Virus record (IMG/VR): IMGVR_UViG_3300024348_000097
Location: 1-42,030 of that record
Length of the DNA: 42,030 nt
DNA from: a virus
Strand: one strand, 5' to 3'
Shown here: piece after piece, positions 27,479-33,806 of the stretch
Layout of the letters: every line of letters starts with the position of its first letter
Numbering within the stretch: position 1 is the first letter of the stretch
Made by a program: the position numbers and the translations under genes
The notes under the pieces: generated by a model
What the model saw: only the letters and a program-made list of their open reading frames with translations
Told to the model about the DNA's origin: nothing
The model's database searches: none

Positions 27479-27720
27479 CAGATAGAAATTTTCATTTCGA
27501 ACTCTTGGAGGTATCTTTCGTTTTCTTCAATGCATCGTTTAACTTCTTTCATAACGATGATTAATTTTTGATGATCGATTAAAGATTTTCCGTTCAAGAT
27601 ATTGTATACGTCATATTTTTGAATTCCCAAACGAGAAGTTCTTTCTACGATACGGGCCATATCGCCCCGCTTTAACTTGTTTTTTAATTCAAGCACTCTG
27701 CTTTTTAATTCGTTGTTCAT
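27478..27720 (-). CDS. Candidate small HTH regulator (80 aa)
   Basis: KLKRGDMARIVERTSRLGIQ then KYDVYNILNGKSLIDHQKL has the spacing of a minimal XRE-type helix-turn-helix: the NILNGK piece corresponds to the recognition helix end and following turn. The rest is a charged helix (VKRCIEENERYLQEFEMK). It is the first leftward gene from the divergent promoter and shares one base with the next gene. A transcription regulator of the switch region is the natural guess; confidence in the fold is moderate. Confidence 0.5.
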   Translation of the reverse strand: MNNELKSRVLELKNKLKRGDMARIVERTSRLGIQKYDVYNILNGKSLIDHQKLIIVMKEVKRCIEENERYLQEFEMKISI

Positions 27721-27746
27721 AATATTCTACAATTTTACAAAAAAAA

Positions 27747-27777
27747 TTTGTAATTTCAAAATTATATAGTATATTCG
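27747..27777 (+). promoter_or_regulatory. Rightward early promoter
   Basis: TTTG (27747-27750), 19-nt spacer, TATATTCG (27770-27777), one base off TAnnTTTG, with a 21-nt A-rich leader to the ATG at 27799. It drives the SSB/exonuclease/methyltransferase operon and is interleaved with the leftward promoter. Confidence 0.6.
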
Positions 27778-27786
27778 CCTCACAAA
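27757..27786 (-). promoter_or_regulatory. Leftward promoter interleaved with the rightward one
   Basis: On the minus strand TTTG (27783-27786), 18-nt spacer, TAATTTTG (27757-27764). It points to the gene starting at 27720. Its boxes alternate with those of the rightward promoter inside 40 bp, so polymerase cannot occupy both. Confidence 0.5.
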
Positions 27787-27798
27787 TAGATAAAAATC

Positions 27799-28404
27799 AT
27801 GGGTTTTAAAAATGGAATGGGTAGTAAAATCTACCTTACAATTCGGGAGGGCAAAATTGCCCACAAACAAGGAGATGCTTATGTTTTGTATGATTCTTTC
27901 GAGGGTCAAATCGTAGGTATTAGCACACGTGAAGGTAAGTACGGCACAGATTTGTGTTTAGACTTATTAGACAATGACAAGGTGTATCAATTGCAAATCA
28001 AGATGAAAGGTGAAGAGCCTACTAGTAAGCAGACTTCTTACTTCATTGCTTTTGCACATTGTTGCCCTGGTATTGACCCTAGCAAAAAGGTTGAGTTTAT
28101 TCCTTCTTTGAAGATTGTTGAAGACAAGAAAAGGTCGGCTTTGTTTATCAAGCAGAACGGACAAATTCTTAAGTGGTCTTTTAAAGTAGGTCAAGATGGT
28201 GTTCCTGCACCAGAGGAATTGAAGAACAAAAAGGGGGAAGTGATTTCTACTGATTGGTCAGAAGTTGAAGCGTATCGAGTTGACAGAGTAAATGAGTTTA
28301 CTAAAAAGGTAATTCCTTTTGAGCCTGTACACGATATTGTTGCTGATCATGCAATGAATCCTTACGTAGAGTCTTCTCAAGACGATGATGATCTTCCTTT
28401 CTGA
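27799..28404 (+). CDS. Single-stranded DNA-binding protein-like (201 aa)
   Basis: A beta-rich N-terminal part (SKIYLTIREGKIAHKQG, YQLQIKMKGEE) has OB-fold character. The protein ends SSQDDDDLPF, the acidic tail with terminal hydrophobic tip that SSB proteins use to recruit replication and repair partners. The start MGFKNGMGSKIYLTI follows an A-rich leader after a clear promoter. It is the first gene of the early rightward operon and is joined to the next by TGATG. Other phages use such non-canonical SSBs next to an exonuclease, as here. Confidence 0.7.
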   Translation: MGFKNGMGSKIYLTIREGKIAHKQGDAYVLYDSFEGQIVGISTREGKYGTDLCLDLLDNDKVYQLQIKMKGEEPTSKQTSYFIAFAHCCPGIDPSKKVEFIPSLKIVEDKKRSALFIKQNGQILKWSFKVGQDGVPAPEELKNKKGEVISTDWSEVEAYRVDRVNEFTKKVIPFEPVHDIVADHAMNPYVESSQDDDDLPF

Positions 28405-28643
28405 TGCCACGTGGTGTAAATAATACAAAATTGGCCGAGAAAATTGGAACTAAAGTTGAACCTGCTCATATGAAACATTATGGGCAGGAACAAAAGGCTA
28501 TAATTCGGCAGTCTTCGTTAAAAAGTGCCGTTTCTTTGGTTGAGTCCATTGTTCCAAGATTGCAAGTCGATTTCACGGTTACAGATATTCGTAACCTTAC
28601 TTTGGAAACTGCTGAGTTGTTCGAAGAATGGGTCTTGAGATAA
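28404..28643 (+). CDS. Small unknown protein between SSB and exonuclease (79 aa)
   Basis: Its basic, polar N-terminus (MPRGVNNTKLAEKIGTKVEP) is followed by two helices (SLKSAVSLVESIVPRL; LTLETAELFEEWVLR). Translation is coupled on both sides: it starts in the TGATG at the SSB stop, and the exonuclease start lies 16 bp inside its end. No family is recognised. Position in the recombination operon suggests an accessory to the SSB or nuclease. Confidence 0.55.
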   Translation: MPRGVNNTKLAEKIGTKVEPAHMKHYGQEQKAIIRQSSLKSAVSLVESIVPRLQVDFTVTDIRNLTLETAELFEEWVLR

Positions 28644-29611
28644 TTCAAATCAATAAGGATAAGAGCTACGATGAATGGATTCAGTTCCGTACTCGTGGGC
28701 TTGGGGCCTCAGAGATTGGTACTCTTATGGGTGTCAACTCTTGGAAATCTCCTGCTGAATTATACTATCAGAAGATAGGATTGATTCCACAGAAGACAGA
28801 ACAAAACATTCCTATGTTCATGGGAACTATCTTGGAAAAGACTGTTGCTGAGATATTTGAGTATTGGGATGGTGATGACGAAAGTATGCTAAGGAACTAT
28901 GAAAGCCAAACTAAAGTACGTACTTTGTACGAGCCGGTTGGGTATGTGGTTAATCCACAATATCCTCATCTTTTTTTCTCGCCTGACAGATTACAAATCA
29001 AATCAAAAAACTTAAGAATAAGAGATGGTAGAATTAACTTGGAAAATGTGGAAGCTGTTATTGAGATTAAAACGATTAGTGGATGGAGTAGCAAGCAGTG
29101 GGAGGGCGGTATTCCACCGTCTTATTACTTGCAGCTGCAAACCTACTTAATGGGTCTCGGAATTGATACTGGCTACTTAGTCGCTCTAGAAGATGGAAGA
29201 AACTTAAAGGTTCACAAATTCGATAGGGATCAAGAAATGATAGATATGATTGGTAGAGTAACAGCAGACTTCTGGTCATGTGTAGAAGCAGGTCGCCTTG
29301 CTTTAGAACTAGGAGAGGACTACGAGCAATATGCTCCACCGCCAGATGGCACGGAAGCCTACTCGGAGTTTTTAAATAAGAAGTTCGCCAATCCTGAAGA
29401 TAACACGATTGTGTCTACACCAGAGATAGATGAGTGTATACTCCAGTACAAGGTGAAGAACTCAGAGATGTCTATTCTAGATGACGAGAAGAGGGAAGCA
29501 GCTAATTTCATTAAGAACTATATGGGTAACAATACGACTATACAATCCGAGGAAGGTAAAGTAACTTGGAGACCCAATGCTAAAGGAACTAGAATTTTCA
29601 GAGTTGGATGA
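28628..29611 (+). CDS. YqaJ-type viral recombinase exonuclease (lambda-exo fold)
   Basis: This 327-aa protein has the family signature at the start: WIQFRTRGLGASEIGTLMGV, then NSWKSPAELYYQKIG. The PD-(D/E)xK nuclease core follows: GTILEKTVAEIFEYW (acidic helix), FFSPDRL (Asp) and AVIEIKT (E-x-K), followed by the Gln-rich helix QWEGGIPPSYYLQLQTYLMG. Such nucleases digest one strand of duplex ends for phage recombination, working with an SSB or annealing protein. A dispersed TGGGTCTCGGA motif copy lies inside the gene at 29151. The next gene begins in the ATGA at its stop. Confidence 0.9.
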   Translation: MGLEIIQINKDKSYDEWIQFRTRGLGASEIGTLMGVNSWKSPAELYYQKIGLIPQKTEQNIPMFMGTILEKTVAEIFEYWDGDDESMLRNYESQTKVRTLYEPVGYVVNPQYPHLFFSPDRLQIKSKNLRIRDGRINLENVEAVIEIKTISGWSSKQWEGGIPPSYYLQLQTYLMGLGIDTGYLVALEDGRNLKVHKFDRDQEMIDMIGRVTADFWSCVEAGRLALELGEDYEQYAPPPDGTEAYSEFLNKKFANPEDNTIVSTPEIDECILQYKVKNSEMSILDDEKREAANFIKNYMGNNTTIQSEEGKVTWRPNAKGTRIFRVG

Positions 29612-29892
29612 AAACAAAGGATATCGAATGGTATCGGGCTATGTGGGAGTCACGTCCACACAAATGCCAGGAGTGTGGTATACATCTACAACACTTCAGT
29701 CCGATGTACATCTCGCATATCATAACAAAAGGAAGTTATCCGAGTCTGAGGAATCATCCCGAAAACTTTATGATCTATTGTTCGCAATGTCATCAGTTAT
29801 GGGAATTTGGGACTCGGACGAAGATGAAGACTTATGATGAGGCTATGGAGATAATGGATAGACTAAAAAGAGAGTATCATGAATCACGGTAG
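29608..29892 (+). CDS. HNH endonuclease (94 aa)
   Basis: The zinc-finger-like frame is complete: CQEC (about residue 20), ISHII (the first H of HNH), HPENF with Asn, then YCSQCHQLWE (second CxxC and final His). Small HNH proteins nick or cut DNA; in phages they help packaging, act as mobile endonucleases or pair with methylases. Here the gene overlaps the methyltransferase gene by 14 bp and starts in the ATGA of the exonuclease stop, so a restriction-like or protective partnership with the methylase is possible but not shown. Confidence 0.8.
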   Translation: MKTKDIEWYRAMWESRPHKCQECGIHLQHFSPMYISHIITKGSYPSLRNHPENFMIYCSQCHQLWEFGTRTKMKTYDEAMEIMDRLKREYHESR

Positions 29893-30805
29893 TTTATTTA
29901 GTGGAATAGGTGGATTTGATTTAGCAGCCGAGTGGATGGGGTGGGACAATAAGTTCCATTGCGACATCAACCCCTTTAGTAGAAAATTATGTAGTTTTTA
30001 TTGGCCCAAGGCCGAAAGTTATGACAATATCAAGACAACTGACTTTACAATTTGGCGAGGAAGAATCGATGTCCTCTCCGGTGGTTTTCCATGTCAACCA
30101 TTTTCCCACGCTGGAAAAAGGATGGGAAAAGAAGATGAACGCCATCTTTGGCCTGAGATGCTCCGGGCAATCAGAGAGATTAGACCCAAATATGTCGTGG
30201 GGGAGAATGTTCGTGGAATCCTTAGTTGGTCGGACGGATTGGTTCTCGAAGAGGTGTACGCTGACTTGGAAGGCGAGGGTTACGAAATCCAAACGATTGT
30301 ACTTCCAGCTGTCGGCATCAATGCACCACACAGAAGGGACAGAGTCTGGATTATTGCTAAAGACACCAGCAGCGATGGATGCCTACTCGGAGGGACTATC
30401 GAAGAAGCAGCAGGTATTCGGGAACTCTGGAACACTAGCTCAAGAGGTGGCAACGGGGTTCATATACAAGAGGGGTTTATTACCGACCCCGAACGCTTGC
30501 GATTGGAACTCGGCCAAGATGCCACAGACTTACATCGCCTCAGTTCTCAGACACAAGGAGAAAGGAGTCAATCAGCAGTTAACATTACGCCAGATGACAA
30601 TGTTCATTCCGAACAAGGTGGACCATCCGAAATTTGGAACGGCTTCCCAATTAAATCCCCACTTTGTAGCGGAGATGATGGGCTTCCCACTGAATTGGAC
30701 GGACTTGCCCTTCCTAAGTGGAGAAAAGAAAGTATAATGGGCTATGGCAATGCCATTGTTCCTCAAATTGCTTATCGTATATTTGCAACTATAGATAAAA
30801 TATGA
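29879..30805 (+). CDS. C5-cytosine DNA methyltransferase (Dcm-type)
   Basis: All main motifs of the family are present in order: motif I SLFSGIGGFDLAAEWMGW; motif IV GGFPCQPFS with the catalytic Cys72; motif VI VGENVRGI; motif VIII INAPHRRDRVWIIA; motif X GYGNAIVPQ near the C-terminus, after KWRKESI. It transfers a methyl group from SAM to cytosine C5. The segment between motifs VIII and X (about residues 165-265), normally the target recognition domain, is unusually low in familiar pattern (Ser/Gly/Glu-rich), and exactly there another frame reads a conserved-looking protein. It is coupled to the HNH gene upstream and, by ATGA, to the GroES-like gene downstream. Confidence 0.93.
   Translation: MNHGSLFSGIGGFDLAAEWMGWDNKFHCDINPFSRKLCSFYWPKAESYDNIKTTDFTIWRGRIDVLSGGFPCQPFSHAGKRMGKEDERHLWPEMLRAIREIRPKYVVGENVRGILSWSDGLVLEEVYADLEGEGYEIQTIVLPAVGINAPHRRDRVWIIAKDTSSDGCLLGGTIEEAAGIRELWNTSSRGGNGVHIQEGFITDPERLRLELGQDATDLHRLSSQTQGERSQSAVNITPDDNVHSEQGGPSEIWNGFPIKSPLCSGDDGLPTELDGLALPKWRKESIMGYGNAIVPQIAYRIFATIDKI
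30021..30737 (+). CDS. Nested +1-frame gene inside the methyltransferase gene (238 aa)
   Basis: The ORF lies wholly within the methyltransferase gene, shifted +1, and runs 238 codons without a stop. Its product has a pattern I recognise from phage proteins found with C5-methylases: DWFSKRCTLTWKARVTKSKR, LYFQLSASMHHTEGTESGLL, LLPTPNACDWNSAK with GVNQQLTLRQM, and at the end QLNPHFVAEMMGFPLNWTDL. The W-x-S-x-x-C-x-L-T-W-K, PTP-x-x-x-D and LNP-x-F-V-x-E-M-M-G-F-P blocks are hard to explain as by-products of another frame. Function is unknown; a partner or specificity factor of the methylase is a guess. The start could also be an internal ATG at 30069. Whether it is translated, and how, cannot be seen. 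Confidence 0.6.
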   Translation: MTISRQLTLQFGEEESMSSPVVFHVNHFPTLEKGWEKKMNAIFGLRCSGQSERLDPNMSWGRMFVESLVGRTDWFSKRCTLTWKARVTKSKRLYFQLSASMHHTEGTESGLLLKTPAAMDAYSEGLSKKQQVFGNSGTLAQEVATGFIYKRGLLPTPNACDWNSAKMPQTYIASVLRHKEKGVNQQLTLRQMTMFIPNKVDHPKFGTASQLNPHFVAEMMGFPLNWTDLPFLSGEKKV

Positions 30806-31086
30806 AATACACAGTAAGAGGGCCACGAGTTATTTTAACTCCCCCAGTAATTAAACAGAGTGTGATCGAAGTAGACGATAAGTTGAAAAGAGAACTGATG
30901 GAAAAGGAAATGAAGAAATGGTGGAATTTGACAGTTCTAGCCGCTGGAGATGAGGTTGTAGGAATTGAAGTGGGTGACGAAGTTTATGTCAACCCTATCT
31001 TCTTGCACAATGCCGAGAGAATTGAAATAGATGGCGTAGAACGCATGATTGTGCGTGCTGCTGATATATCTATCGTTTGGAAATAG
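30802..31086 (+). CDS. GroES-like co-chaperonin (94 aa)
   Basis: The second half, TVLAAGDEVVGIEVGDEVYV followed by NPIFLHNAERIEIDGVERMI and VRAADISIVW, follows the GroES core (G-xVLAVG, VKVGDxV, IxIDGExxLIVxExDIL-V). The N-terminus RGPRVILTPPVIKQSVIE replaces the usual 'KPLxDRVLVK' strand, and the segment that should form the mobile loop is a charged helix-like stretch (KLKRELMEKEMKKWWN), so binding to host GroEL may differ. Phages use such proteins (as T4 gp31) to fold their capsid protein. It is the last gene before a terminator and starts in the ATGA of the methylase stop. Confidence 0.7.
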   Translation: MKYTVRGPRVILTPPVIKQSVIEVDDKLKRELMEKEMKKWWNLTVLAAGDEVVGIEVGDEVYVNPIFLHNAERIEIDGVERMIVRAADISIVWK

Positions 31087-31104
31087 TATCTTCGTATAGA
31101 ATGT

Positions 31105-31147
31105 CCCCACCTGCATACCGTAAGATCTGCTCGTGGGGCTTTTTTTA
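31105..31147 (+). terminator. Hairpin terminator ending the early rightward operon
   Basis: CCCCAC (31105-31110) pairs with GTGGGG (31133-31138), with GCA/TGC pairing inside the 22-nt loop, followed by CTTTTTTTAT. It lies 19 nt after the stop of the GroES-like gene. Confidence 0.8.
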
Positions 31148-31437
31148 TACTCACAGTATCAATTTGCGCCCGTTTTTAAACTATTGCGCCTACTTTACTT
31201 ATTTTTCACACTATAATGTGATTTTCTTATTTATTTTAATGGCTATCGTAGTTATTGACGCATAAATCATATCATAATGTTAGTTAAGGGTCCACAAATG
31301 CTAGTAAGCTGAAAAAGTGGCAAATGTTTGCACAAAGTAGTGAAAAGTAATACCTATTGCAAAACAATTATAGTTTTCTTTAGTTAGTCTCACGAAACAC
31401 CGAGCTGAGACCAAAAAAACTAGAGTACCCTACAATT

Positions 31438-31530
31438 ATACCCCCTGGTATAATACCGTTCGGTAAAAATATACCCCCCCATACCAATATCAAGGCTAAA
31501 TATTCCCTTTCGGTAAAAAATAGCCCCCCT
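31438..31530. repeat. C-tract repeats with a 50-bp spacing
   Basis: CGGTAAAAATATACCCCCCC starts at 31461 and CGGTAAAAAATAGCCCCCCT starts at 31511, exactly 50 bp apart, both preceded by TT. A shorter related element, TATACCCCC, begins at 31437. The same ATACCCCC core occurs in the other large gap at about 26569 and 26690. Function unknown; protein-binding iterons are one possibility. Confidence 0.6.
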
Positions 31531-31770
31531 ACCTAAAAATATAGTTTATGCTTGGTGTGGAGGTAATATATCGTTGCAACCAGACCGGCTGTCAAAAAAA
31601 AACACCCCCCGCCCTATCTCATTGGTGATCAACGATTTAACACCGACCTCATTGCCAGGCCTACCTTCATCGCTTTTTTACAATAATAAAATCCACATAA
31701 TCCATCACTAATCGTGTACACATTCGACCGAATGTAAACGCTCTCAGCCCAAGCCTAGCAAGGATCTACG

Positions 31771-31786
31771 CTGGAAGTGTCCACTA
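31771..31786 (+). repeat. 16-nt direct repeat, copy 1
   Basis: CTGGAAGTGTCCACTA here is identical to 32806-32821, about 1 kb downstream. Both copies lie in non-coding DNA and both are followed within 12 nt by a G(G)CACA or GACACA word. Confidence 0.7.
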
Positions 31787-32070
31787 AACTGGGCACAGCT
31801 CACACATAAGGAACGCATGCGCATACGCCCTCGATTCCATAAATCGCAAAAGGGATTTCTCCATGCCTATGCCATAGGTAAGCATCCACCACCAAATCAA
31901 ATTTGCGATTCATCTGATGCATCAAATATCGAATTCTCTTTTTTTCTTTGCCATGTCCTAAACCCATGCAAAATCTATCTGATGCACAAAACTGTCAAAT
32001 CGGTGAAATTATTTTTCCCAATGTTTACTAGGGCTGACGATACTATTTTCACTTTTTTCAAAAATAATTC

Positions 32071-32102
32071 TTGCATATTAAATTCTTTTACCATTATCTT
32101 TG
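32071..32102 (+). promoter_or_regulatory. Promoter for the accessory gene block
   Basis: TTG (32071-32073), 21-nt spacer, TATCTTTG (32095-32102), a perfect -7 box, with a 41-nt A/C-rich leader to the ATG at 32144. Confidence 0.6.
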
Positions 32103-32143
32103 TGGCATAGAAAAACACAACCAAAACACAAAACAAACAAACC

Positions 32144-32635
32144 ATGAAAAACACAATCGCAACCCCAATCACTATGAAAGCACAAATCATCTTATCTCAA
32201 ATTGTTGATGGTCAAACCATCTATTCTCACTCTGTTACCATGAATGATTCATTCGATGGCAAGAAACTAGGTCAAATCGTAGGTGCTTTGGCACATCGTT
32301 ACTACCAACAAATCATTGCTACCAAGATGAACAATGGTGGGAAAGGCTTGAACCTACGCACCCCATTCGACATTCAATTCCTTATTGATGGCGAGACCTT
32401 GGTTGACTCAGTAACTTTTGACGAGGACATCAAGGCTCGTATCATCATGGGTACTACCAAGAAAGGCCAAATGCGTTTTGCTCGTCTCCTTGCTGTATCT
32501 CTCTACCATGGCATGAAAGGTGAATTCCTTCCGACCAAGCCTATGGTTGACTTACTTGATGAGTGTAATACATTCGATGTCGAGCAATTGATGGCCGATG
32601 TTCGCACTCTACTAGATATGCCATTCGGGGCGTAA
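32144..32635 (+). CDS. Unknown early accessory protein (163 aa)
   Basis: An alpha/beta protein beginning MKNTIATPITMKAQIILSQI, with a central DSFDGKKLGQIVGALAHRYY and a C-terminal helical part (DLLDECNTFDVEQLMADVRT). No membrane segment, Cys motif or known catalytic signature is seen. It is the first gene after the 1-kb gap, has its own promoter with a longer leader than the virion genes, and is isolated from the next gene by 349 bp. The codons are more GC-balanced than those of its neighbours, suggesting strong expression. An anti-host early protein would fit, but this is only inference. Confidence 0.6.
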   Translation: MKNTIATPITMKAQIILSQIVDGQTIYSHSVTMNDSFDGKKLGQIVGALAHRYYQQIIATKMNNGGKGLNLRTPFDIQFLIDGETLVDSVTFDEDIKARIIMGTTKKGQMRFARLLAVSLYHGMKGEFLPTKPMVDLLDECNTFDVEQLMADVRTLLDMPFGA

Positions 32636-32984
32636 TCTAACCAAGGTGACCCAAGTGGGCATATAGTGTAGGAGCGTTACCTACATCACCTACAAAATCG
32701 TTCTGATTCTTGCATCTGAGACCCAATGTACATGACCAAGGTCATGCTCAGCGAACTGAAAAGTTGGCACATTGCAGATGTATCGTTCCTTGAAATATCG
32801 TAATTCTGGAAGTGTCCACTATTTTAGACACACCAATCACGACACAATATCTTCCGCCAATATGCAGAATCCAATGAAATGGTATGGCATATTGGGTAAT
32901 ATTGTTATGCATACTAATGTCGAGGCAAGCCTCACACATGGTGCAAGTTCCATGGCATTAGCCAAAAAATAATTCACTCATCAC
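32636..32984. other. Non-coding gap rich in short inverted repeats
   Basis: Contents: CCCA-AG-TGGG (32650-32659); TGTAGG-7-CCTACA (32667-32685); one exact dispersed motif TCTGAGACCCA (32715-32725); CATGACC-AA-GGTCATG (32731-32746); copy 2 of the 16-nt repeat; GAGGC-AA-GCCTC (32922-32933). No stem is followed by a T run, so these look like binding sites or RNA structure rather than terminators. An open frame at 32772-32972 has no coding character. Confidence 0.55.
32806..32821 (+). repeat. 16-nt direct repeat, copy 2
   Basis: CTGGAAGTGTCCACTA identical to 31771-31786. The two copies flank the 163-aa gene at 32144-32635. About 50 bp upstream the gap also has CTGAAAAGTTGGCACATTG, similar to CTGAAAAAGTGGCAAATG near 31310, so the two gaps appear related over a longer length. 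Confidence 0.7.
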
Positions 32985-33140
32985 ATGAAAAACAATCTCA
33001 AATTTATCATGCCTTTCCTATTCGGAATGCTAGGCACAATCGTATTCATCCATGCAGTTTTCACTTGCCAATTCGATGTGGCTCTGCCATCAATGATATT
33101 CGCATCTTTTTGGATTATCCTTTTAACTAAAATTAAATAA
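32985..33140 (+). CDS. Small membrane protein (51 aa)
   Basis: Two hydrophobic segments are visible: about residues 6-27 (KFIMPFLFGMLGTIVFIHAV) and 36-47 (SMIFASFWIILL), separated by CQFDVALP, with a basic C-terminus TKIK. The leader TTCACTCATCAC just before the ATG is nearly the same as that before the gene at 33825. It ends 8 bp before the next gene, whose leader AAGACCATG recurs at 33579. Function unknown; small two-segment phage proteins can be holins or host-membrane modulators. Confidence 0.6.
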   Translation: MKNNLKFIMPFLFGMLGTIVFIHAVFTCQFDVALPSMIFASFWIILLTKIK

Positions 33141-33148
33141 ACAAGACC

Positions 33149-33463
33149 ATGACTAACGAAATCAAATCTTTCTATTGGAACGCCAATGCTCAAAATTGCA
33201 TCGCAATCCTTAATTATGAATTCCAAGAAGTAACGAAAGTAAGTAACGATTCATACGGAAACGATGAGTCACCATCCGCCAGTTTTACTATAGATGAGGT
33301 AATTTACAAGTTATTTTTCCCATCTGACTACCAAGGTGACTATTCTGTATTCCTCCTACTAGACGAGACAAATTACGATGATAATTTTGAGTTCAAAGTA
33401 TTGGGTCAGTTTGTCACCATTGCTGATGTCCTTACCTATTTTAAGAACCTTAATATAATCTGA
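33149..33463 (+). CDS. Unknown acidic accessory protein (104 aa)
   Basis: A compact, acidic alpha/beta protein starting MTNEIKSFYWNANAQNCIAI, rich in aromatic and Asp residues (DYQGDYSVFLLLDETNYDD). No motif is recognised. The start is supported by the AAGACC leader shared with the gene at 33579 and by short spacing after the small membrane gene. Its TGA stop is itself part of a dispersed TCTGAGACCCA motif copy. Confidence 0.6.
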   Translation: MTNEIKSFYWNANAQNCIAILNYEFQEVTKVSNDSYGNDESPSASFTIDEVIYKLFFPSDYQGDYSVFLLLDETNYDDNFEFKVLGQFVTIADVLTYFKNLNII

Positions 33464-33475
33464 GACCCAACACTA

Positions 33476-33574
33476 ATGAAGATCCTACAAGAGATGCTGA
33501 TTGCTACGGCATTACTTTCCACAATGATTTACGGCATCTATTGGATGCTTGACATTAAAAACCTAAAAAAATAA
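33476..33574 (+). CDS. Tiny membrane peptide (32 aa)
   Basis: MKILQEMLIATALLSTMIYG plus IYWMLDIKNLKK: one hydrophobic segment of about 18 residues with a basic tail. It fits exactly between two genes (12 bp after one stop, 4 bp before the next ATG), has the ATG-rich spacing of its neighbours, and ends in the AAAAAATAAGACC leader of the next gene. A real gene is likely but the size makes it uncertain. Confidence 0.45.
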   Translation: MKILQEMLIATALLSTMIYGIYWMLDIKNLKK

Positions 33575-33578
33575 GACC

Positions 33579-33806
33579 ATGAATAACTTCTATGATTTCC
33601 AAATTGACAATGTTGATTTCACTTGCGAAACTCCTTTCGAATCAGTAAACGATGTATTTGCTTACGCCAAACAAATTAAGGCAACCTTCGTCCGTCAAAA
33701 CTATCGTGACTGCACCCCTTGGATGCGTAAGGTAGTTGGTGAGTATGGCGAATGGTTGAGCCTAGACGAATTCGAATCTGCATTGTACGAGTATAACCAC
33801 AAGTAA
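33579..33806 (+). CDS. Unknown small protein (75 aa)
   Basis: MNNFYDFQIDNVDFTCETPF, then helical DVFAYAKQIKATFVRQNYRD, then WLSLDEFESALYEYNHK. Aromatic and acidic, no transmembrane segment. The AAGACC leader links it to the gene at 33149. I do not recognise a family. Confidence 0.6.
   Translation: MNNFYDFQIDNVDFTCETPFESVNDVFAYAKQIKATFVRQNYRDCTPWMRKVVGEYGEWLSLDEFESALYEYNHK

Larger units (their letters stand above)
31148..32143. other. About 1 kb non-coding region, candidate origin or regulatory/RNA locus
   Basis: No convincing gene is present on either strand; the longest open frames have no coding character. Contents: an inverted repeat GTCTCA...TGAGAC flanked by TAGTT...AACTA (about 31383-31430); C-tract repeats (31441-31530); a further C6 tract near 31605; a 16-nt word shared with the next gap (31771-31786); palindromes CGCATGCG near 31814, CCTATG-C-CATAGG (31866-31878) and TGATGCATCA (31915-31924); the direct repeat ATCTGATGCA (31912-31921 and 31977-31986); and a promoter near 32071-32102. 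I see no tRNA. Confidence 0.6.

Noticed and set aside
31077-31265. 62-codon ORF after the GroES-like gene
   Set aside because: It would run through the hairpin terminator and has no leader or recognisable pattern.
31741-31860. Possible tRNA in the GC-richer part of the gap
   Set aside because: No cloverleaf, no GTTCRANTC arm and no acceptor stem could be paired.
31817-32110. 97-codon rightward ORF in the 1-kb gap
   Set aside because: Composition is that of random AT-rich sequence, it runs across the promoter at 32071-32102, and it covers palindromes.
32772-32972. 66-codon rightward ORF in the intergenic gap
   Set aside because: No protein-like pattern, no leader, and it contains the 16-nt repeat and inverted repeats that occur in other non-coding DNA.
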